Assembly: GCA_003427395.1 (NCBI GenBank)
Contig: BFEA01000027.1
Coordinates: 2,491,323-2,531,261, forward strand
From: Chara braunii
Taxonomy: Eukaryota; Streptophyta; Charophyceae; Charales; Characeae
DNA: 39,939 nt
Direction: 5' to 3'
In this document: piece after piece, positions 32,773-39,939 of the stretch
Layout: each line of letters begins with the position of its first letter
How positions within the stretch are numbered: the first letter of the stretch is position 1
Notes under the pieces: generated by a model
What the model saw: the letters and a program-made list of their open reading frames with translations, nothing else
Databases searched by the model: none
What the model was told of the DNA's origin: nothing
Position numbers and translations under genes: made by a program

Positions 32773-35700
32773 CCGTGTTCTGGAAGAGCGATTTGACTAA
32801 AACATCCTCCTTTGTTATTGTGGTGCATAGATGTTTGGTCGTATCGTTTTCCAAGTCTTGAGGACCGCACTCTAGAAAGTTGACTTCGACCTTTTTCTTT
32901 GATTAAGTCCAAGAAGAGATACAACCACACATTTTATGTCCTACTGAGGCCCGACTCTCTTATTATAATTATTTATGCAAGAACAATCTAGTACTGTCAT
33001 GTGTTGAACCTCCAACACTTCCACTGCAGTCTCTTGCCCGGGATGGTTTTTCATTATCTGCCCTTTCTTTTCTTCTTTTATTTTATTTGAGGGGTTCATT
33101 TGTCAAAATACGCCCACATTTCACCAATCATTTATACAAGAAGACCCATAATAACCTTTAGCCACGTTTTAAAGACCTTCATATCAAAGTTTTTTGTGTT
33201 GTATTGCATATCATGACCTTTCTTGCCGAACCTTCAGGTTTGGTGATTGAATGAGTGTAACTGTCTAACCTACTTCTTATTGACTATTATGCGTTAGCAT
33301 TTCAGAGACGTTTGTTAACTGCAAAATTATACTGGCCATGTAAAACAAATACTCTTAATACAAGCGATCTTAAGTGCAACGAAGTTGCCTCTACGAATAA
33401 AATATGATAACGTTTTTAACACACATATTCGTATCCATAGAAACATTAGGAGCTCAGCCAGGCGGCTGCGCTACCCTTTTTTCCTTTTGCCGTTTAGAAG
33501 GGTTACCGCATTGGAAAATGTCGACGAATGCAAGCGAGGTTTAAAGCAGTTTAGAGAGGACGGAAAGGCGTTGTAAAAGGGTGAGGTTATTGCCACGAGA
33601 CCGACCGGTCAGTGCAATGGTCGTGGGAGGCGTTGAGGTTTGGAGGAGATGATGCGCTCTGTTGCGGAGGTCATGTGGTTGTTTGTGTGGACGGAGCCCA
33701 TTTTTTTATTTTTTTTTACGAAGGTGTTATTTTTTTAGGCCTTATTCGAGGGTCGATCGAAACTGTCTTCCGGCACGGCCTTGAGCTCTACTGGCAGATT
33801 CGACTGAGTGTCGTGGTCCTTTACTCAGCAAATGTGCAAAATGAAAACGAACTGTCTCGAAGCCTCGGCGGAGTGCCATGGTGAACGAATCTTCGCCCAG
33901 ATAAGCGAAAGATACACCGTCTGGGAGTCGAGTTCCCCCATACGAGGAGCACATCGTCGTTAGTCCCTCTGATTACCCGACCTTGTTATTCTTTATCCCC
34001 CTCCCTGTCGTCGACGAGAAACTGCTTCTTGCATGAGACCCGCAAAGACTTGTCGACTCTTCTCTGTCGGATAGTCGTCCTCCCTCTACCTTCCCACCCG
34101 CCACCGTTATACCCATCTTCCTCCTCCGTTGGACAACCTGATCCCATTCCGACGATTACTCCTCTCATTCAACATTTCAGCCAACACTCCTCCTTTTGCG
34201 CCTCGCCACTGGCTTCTTCTATCTCTTCCTCCTCGTCCTCATCATCATCATTGTCATCATCCTCATCATTGCTAACATTGCCGCTGTCACAAATATGTTG
34301 AACCCCGCTAAGCATTCGGCTAACACTCGTGCCCCGACAGTACCTCATTTCGTCTAAAGACATAAAATTTGCTCATATATTCTCTCTCTCTCTCTCTCCC
34401 CCCCCTCCACCTGTCTTTCTCTTGCCTGCTCACCTTGATCATGTGGTGACCAAGGCTATAAAATGTTGTTTCATTATAGTTTCACCGATTCGTCATAGAG
34501 TCCCTCGACTGACAACGCTTAATACATTGGAGGGTGCAATTGACACGTTCCCCAATGAAGATTATGCTCAACTTGTCTATACTAATCACTGAATTGGGTT
34601 ATCGAGTTCTTCTTTGACTTGTTCGAGTGAGCTTGCTTGCACACGTGCATCAGTGTGTGTATGTGTGAGCCCGCGCGTGCACATACACACGCATTCAGTT
34701 TGGAATCACATGCCCATACGGGTGCGTGCATGCACGTATGTGCATGTTTGCATGCGTGTGTGTGTAAGTTCCCTCACCCAACAAAAGCATATTGTTACCA
34801 GTCATTCATCAGATGGGAGGGGGAGAAGAAAAATGTTGCTCCTTTCCTCCTCTGTTTGCTATCCCTCTGCTCAACCGCGAACACATCCATCTCTCACCCA
34901 TTCACTCGGCAATGAGAAAAGTGAAGAGAGTCATAAGAGACAAGGCAAACCTTGTTAGTCCATATCTACAGTCATATCATATGATCACGTAACTGCAAGA
35001 CGTATGAGCGAGAGAGATAGACAAAACACGTTGTAGGACAGATAATCCAAAACCAAGTAGAAAGCATAATACACTGAGATATAAGCAAAATAAAAACAAT
35101 ACAATGAGCTCAAATGTCGATGTGGACACTCTCTTGCCACACCAATATAGTATCCAATGTCGCTCTTCCAGCTTCGCGCTCAACGTCCAGCCTATCCTTC
35201 TTAGACTATCAAGCCTGCAATACGTTCATGCAACTGGAGTCACTTCGAAGTCGAATACCAATGTACGTGACGACGTCACGAATGCAGACTGCCATCATAT
35301 ACTGGGTACTTGTCCTTTTTTGACATCCTATAATGTGCATCCTCAACACCCCAAAACCACCATCACCATCACCGACATTCGCGAGAATAAGCCTGGTTCT
35401 TGCCGCTCGAGCCCTGTTACCCAGCAGCGCCCCTCTCACCTCTGGCGCCCGTGTGCGCCTTTCACCCAACACCCCAACAGCCTGCCAGCACCCATACCAA
35501 TAGTGTGGCCGAAAGTAACCTCCAGGTTGATCACAACGGAGCAGCATGGACACTTAGCAGCGCAGGTCAGAGTGTCCCGCTGGTTGGGCGCCCACTTTCC
35601 TTAACGTGAAGGACCGACGGAGATGACGGTCTGTCAGGATGAAGGCGAAAAGGATGAAGACGCGAGAGATAAAGATGGAGTTGGAAAGGACAACGCAGCT

Positions 35701-37411
35701 CTGACGTAGACTCAACGAACTTGTACTTTAAACTGTGCAAATGAGGAATGAAGGGCAAAACAAACTTCAACTGGGGTATACTCCCAACGGACTGACTGGA
35801 CTGGACTCGTCGGGCTTAGTACCAATTGTGGTACTGGGCAAGACTGTACTGGATTAAATAACACACGACACGTGGGGTCAAGCCACGACCTGGTCCCATA
35901 GGACGAACACGCAGAATAGCCAAAGAGCCCTGGCTCTAGGCCAGGGCAGCCAAAGGCACGCTGAATGATCCTCAAACCCGTAGTGGATCACAAGAACCAT
36001 AAACACGGTTTCGTAAAAGCAACGACACTCTGCAACAGTAAAGCCAAAAAATTTAAGATACAACGCAAACTCAATGCAGAATCTATGTGATTCAACCTAA
36101 GCTACATAATGTCAAGAAAAACAAAAAAGTGTGGTATACACATCATAATTAACAACAAGAAATGAAATGTAACAGGGTATAATCCTAACGTCCTATAGGT
36201 AATTCCCTTGATACTGAAAGAAAAAGATAGCAATATGTCACAAGATAATCTTATGTCGCTGAACCCCTAAAAGTGAGATGGTATCAGAGGGGGTGAATGC
36301 AGCTTAAGAATCGAAACTTCTAAGGACTGTAACACAAAAAAGAGGGATAAATTATCAGGCTTAGCGAAAGAAAACCAGTAAGTTACCATAATAGATAGAT
36401 CATCAAGGCGAGTAATGCTCGACAAAAGGATAACAACATGTAGGGTCGACCATGAAAGGGGAGCCTGGGATATAAGGATATGCTTAATTGTAGGTATGCA
36501 GTGGCCAACACTAAGGTGATGAGGGCAGTGAGTGAGCGAAACATGCACACAACTCACCGACTGGGGAGGGAACAAGATCTGGGAGTAGGGAAGTCAAGAT
36601 AACGCTTCGGTCTTAATGCATATGCGATACCAAAGGAGAGTCAAACTTAGGGAGAACCAACTTAAAGTAAGTGAGAACATCATGCAACACATATTAAGGA
36701 ACGCACAAGGTAGAGTGGTGGTGTAAAATAGTAACGTCCAAAATAGTTGAAGCCGATAACGTAGTTAAAGTTGTCAAAGTTGTCCATGAAGTACGAATCA
36801 AATCGATGTCACAAAACGAGTACGAATCAAATCGATGTCACAAAACATCGACATCCTGAAGAAATTGATAATGAAGTACATGACAGTGTGAGTTAGTGGT
36901 AGGAAATAGGTAGGTGCTAAGAGTGTCAGTCATTGAGACGCTACGGCGTCGACGAATGTGCTATGGAAGTGTGGAGACATTCGTCTGCGGCTGAAGAAAG
37001 GTCTCATAAGGGGTATGCTGGAGGAACGCACTTGGGAGGAATGGTTGGGGGGAAGGACTCCTTGGGGTGTGAGGGATATGTTCATATCAAATGAGCCTTG
37101 GATCCCCGTATGAGGATTTTCGGATCCCATCGGAGTCGTTAACGCATCTTTGATTTTCCCTGTTGATTTCTTTCTCACATCCTTTCCCCCTTCTTTTCCT
37201 TTTCATTCCTTCGTCTTCGTGAAATCTAGCGAAGAGGATAAGGTTGGATTCATTAGTGAGGCACCAAGAGAGTTTTTGGATCTCCATGAGATTGACTAAT
37301 TACCCTTATCCTTATTGGACTTTTTTATCTTCATTTTTTTCTTTTTCTAACGAAAACTGCTCTCCTTTATAGCAGGTCGATTCTCAACTTTCTTATTACT
37401 GTGAGGAACCA
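32773..37411. other. Anonymous intergenic DNA
   Basis: I see no convincing gene. Noted: a (CT)n run at 34380-34406; a stretch of alternating purine-pyrimidine (GT/CA and GCGCGTGCACATACAC types) at about 34630-34770; a perfect 7-bp hairpin (CCCTGGC-TCTAG-GCCAGGG) at 35928-35946; and a tandem 29-bp duplication at 36791-36846. Open frames here are short and compositionally biased. Confidence 0.5.
36791..36846. repeat. 29-bp tandem duplication
   Basis: The 27-base segment starting GTACGAATCAAATCGATGTC occurs at 36791-36817 and again, unchanged, at 36820-36846. Confidence 0.9.
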
Positions 37412-37654
37412 TCATCTTTGAGGAACCGTTAATTTCTCGTCTACTATATCGTCTTCTGGCACATTTGTAGCTTTGGCCTCATCTCGAGCTTTATCTGAGG
37501 CCGAAGTTTTTTTATGCTCATCAGGTTGGTGATTTGTTGTATGATCGACTATGGTATTTACCTTATGAGTAACGATAACCTCCTTCGTGTTTGAGACCGT
37601 CCCTTGAAATTTTTTTTTTTCTTCTGGGAGGTTGATCTCTCGTTGATTAGACAA
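37412..37654 (-). CDS. Hydrophilic open frame, possibly the last part of a broken gene
   Basis: An 80-residue frame that is rich in Lys, Glu, Asp and Thr, with no motif I recognise. It follows two other minus-strand frames closely. It may be part of the same former gene or a chance frame. Confidence 0.25.
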   Translation of the reverse strand: MSNQREINLPEEKKKFQGTVSNTKEVIVTHKVNTIVDHTTNHQPDEHKKTSASDKARDEAKATNVPEDDIVDEKLTVPQR

Positions 37655-37677
37655 GCCTCATCCTCATTTGAATGAAA

Positions 37678-38010
37678 TTATTTACAACACTTTTTACACC
37701 AAGCCGAATCCGCACAAGCGATATTGGAATCTACCCAGCCATCGTCTTTCATATCACTAATAAAATGTTGCTTATATGAAAGTCGAGTTTTGGCTTCCAT
37801 ATCGAACCTGATATTTAAGAAATCGGGCGATATTGGATCGATAAAAACCTTATGGATATCTTCCCAAATGCTTTCTAGACAACACCTTCCACATGAGGAA
37901 GCACCGAGATAGGTTTTCGGATGACCTTGATCCAAAAGTATTGGAGTATATAAACCTCGCTCCAATGCTCCTTCATCCAGGGCCTGGATGATGTATGTTT
38001 TGCCATCCAT
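37678..38010 (-). CDS. Hypothetical protein fragment, Cys-rich
   Basis: A 110-residue frame beginning with ATG has balanced, protein-like composition, with Cys pairs (SSCGRCCLESIW near residue 40 and WCKKCCK at the end). I do not recognise a family. The frame upstream (38042-38287) lies in a different phase with a 10-A run between, so a frameshift could have split one gene. It is well away from the retroelement and could be a host gene piece or another transposon's. Confidence 0.35.
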   Translation of the reverse strand: MDGKTYIIQALDEGALERGLYTPILLDQGHPKTYLGASSCGRCCLESIWEDIHKVFIDPISPDFLNIRFDMEAKTRLSYKQHFISDMKDDGWVDSNIACADSAWCKKCCK

Positions 38011-38041
38011 TTCAATATTGTTAGTGTTTTTTTTTTATCAT

Positions 38042-38287
38042 TTACTTGACGATTTTGTCAGAACTCGCCACACATGTGACAAGGTTCTTTCCATCGCAAC
38101 AGAACACCACTCGTTTGGGGGGTATGTTCATGTCTGTAGCGAGAGACCAAACCTCCTCATAGGTGCACATCAATCTGTTTCTTACGGATATTGGCAAGAC
38201 TTTAAAATCGTTTTCAAACTGGACTGATACTGCGTGCTCATCAAACCATTCGGCTTGGATCTCGTAGAAATCATTGTTGACGACCAC
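38042..38287 (-). pseudogene. Hypothetical protein fragment upstream of the Cys-rich frame
   Basis: An 81-residue frame with protein-like composition (EVWSLATDMNIPPKRVVFCC) starts at a GTG directly after a TGA. In the same frame further upstream an ATG gives MTFV then the stop, so the true start may lie upstream of a nonsense change. Function unknown. Confidence 0.3.
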
Positions 38288-39899
38288 TCAGACGAAAGTC
38301 ATCACCTGCATCCGCTATAATAAGAGCGAACTCCTTGGGCAATATGCCTTTTACATAATAATCCTCGATGACCCCCCTAATTCTTCAAGTTTGCTTCTCG
38401 GCCGTAGACCGAGAGGTCGCGCTATGGGGTGGAGGCGAGGACATCGTGGCCTGGCATTGAAAAATGATGTTTTATGAACAGTGTCGAAACCGGTTTGCTC
38501 TTAAAGTAGCTAAACCAACGATGATTGGGTACAATAAACTTTTAGACGTGATGGGTCCACTTCATAATAGCGAAACTTAGACCGAGGTCTCAATTTCGAG
38601 CAAGAATGAAAGACAATGTATGGCCGCTGGGGAATTATCGGTTGAAACTGGGGTCCCTAGTTCTCCCCTGAACCACCGAATCTGGTTTTTTATTCCGAAT
38701 CCGGAAAGCAAAATTACACCACCTTACATTTCCGTTTCCAACAGATAAACAAATGAAAAAACGGGGGAATGGCTAGAGATGGTAATTAATTATCAGAGGG
38801 AGACCACTAACATAGGGCTTAATTCTCCTATTACTACGACAAGACCTAGACAATTAATTACTGAATCTGCGATTTCTTGAAAGTTATTAAGAGGACATGG
38901 AAGGTGGGACCGGAGTATACATCATCCTTGGGAAACCGGGATTACAGGGAGAGGCAAGAAGTACCTCATAGTTTCGCAATAGCACAAATTTTGAACCAAG
39001 ATTCTACGTCAATTTTTACCAGCAATTAGAGCGCTGGGCAGATGAACCTGAACAACCCGCTGCAGATAGGCGTCTTCCAAGGTGTTGGGCTCGATTGGCA
39101 TGGATGACTCTCTTGGGTTGCATAGGGATGACAATACTAGTATCAACTAAGGTCGAGAGGGATGCAATTCCTGTGCTCTACTAATTCGCAGCCCTAAGGC
39201 TGTGGTATAGTAGGCTTCGACGTCTGTGTTAAGGTGTCGTATTTTTGGCAGCGGACGACTAGGACACAAAGTGGGGTCTTAAGGGGCAAAAAAAATTGGG
39301 GGACCGATCCTTAGCAAAATTGCGGACCGTGACTACCTACAGCTAGCTCTGGTAGAACCAATACTTTTGGAAAAAGGAAGGACCGGTCCTCGTGTGGAAG
39401 TGGACCCCAAAAAGAAGTGAGGGCATGTGAACTGCAAAAGGGTCATCAGACCCAGGCGTTGAGGTCTGTCTTCTCAAAACAAGGAGGTCAGGCGCAACGA
39501 AACGGACGTTTTGCAAAGGACAACTTCGGCGAATTTTTGTTCTTGGAGGAACCCACAAAAAAAATAAAAATGAAAATTTAAAAATGCATAGATGAGAGCG
39601 TGTTATTTGTAGGAAAAATATTAGAATATTTTTAAAAATCATGTAGACTGCGAAATAATCGTCGAACCGATTCGACACATTTTCCATTTTTGCCACTCAA
39701 CCATGTGTAGGCTAATTGAGAAAGTACTCCAAATTCAATTTTCGCGCTTGGAAGAATGTGTGAAAAAACCTGAAAATTGGAGTACTCGTAGGTTTTGTTG
39801 TGATCTTTCCAGGAAAAACGCTCAATAAATTAAAACAAATCATTCCAATTATGAAATAGATTGCGGCCGCAATTTAACCCATATTTCAATTTTGCCATT

Positions 39900-39902
<3 letters not shown>
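38288..39902. other. Gene-free stretch to the window end
   Basis: No gene or repeat family is recognised. A GC-rich hairpin-forming piece (CTCGGCCGTAGACCGAG) lies near 38397-38413. Open frames here are short and carry no recognisable motif. Confidence 0.45.

Positions 39903-39939
<37 letters not shown>
39903..39939. repeat. (CT)n microsatellite at window edge
   Basis: A pure CT dinucleotide run that continues to the last base of the window. Confidence 0.95.

Overview
The window is eukaryotic repeat DNA. There is no bacterial-style operon, no rRNA, and no host gene that I can name. It has many (TAA)n and (CT)n microsatellites, a few ambiguous bases, and Ty3/gypsy-type retroelement coding sequence. 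The primer-binding site fits the tRNA-Asp type used by several plant gypsy lineages. I infer a plant-lineage (streptophyte) genome, possibly a charophyte alga, but the sequence does not prove this.

The main object is a very large, decayed LTR retroelement on the minus strand, between flush ACGT flanks at 247-250 and 29280-29283. Reading 5' to 3' on the minus strand it contains: a 5' LTR (copy B, 24902-26621, broken at its U3 side and fused head-on to an inverted copy C, 26622-29279); a PBS (24882-24899); a small basic ORF (24169-24666); two tandem paralogous ORFs of unknown family (22781-23557 and 21734-22506); gag with a CCHC knuckle (19270-21463); protease (DTG at 18906-18914); a reverse transcriptase remnant that has lost its catalytic YxDD part and RNase H; an integrase with HHCC, DD35E and GPF motifs (16172-17575); and a second gag-like gene after integrase (13956-16016) with its own capsid-like start, coiled coil and CCHC knuckle. 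The 3' LTR is copy A (from 251 to about 3690). Good 3' splice-acceptor sequences lie 20-24 nt upstream of the start of each paralogous ORF, of gag and of the second gag. The LTR carries a consensus 5' splice donor. Together these suggest a retrovirus-like spliced expression plan.

Between the second gag gene and the 3' LTR (about 3.7-13.95 kb) lie roughly 10 kb without recognisable genes. Much of 4.4-11.1 kb is a diverged array of repeats. It contains (TAA)n tracts and at least twelve plus-strand AG|GTAAGT-like donor sites, each followed by CT-rich sequence.

Right of the element, 29.96-32.77 kb is a much older copy of the same LTR family (copy D), still showing the tandem palindromic-unit array of its U3. 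The rest, 32.8-39.9 kb, is mostly anonymous. It holds a possible broken gene at 37.4-38.3 kb on the minus strand and ends inside a (CT)n tract.

Many in-frame stops in the coding regions can be explained by G-to-A or C-to-T changes, so the copy is dead. The layout (two unknown 5' ORFs, a second gag, splice sites) is the part most worth following up. The inverted LTR structure could be biological or an assembly product; mirrored N positions in copies A and C argue for caution.
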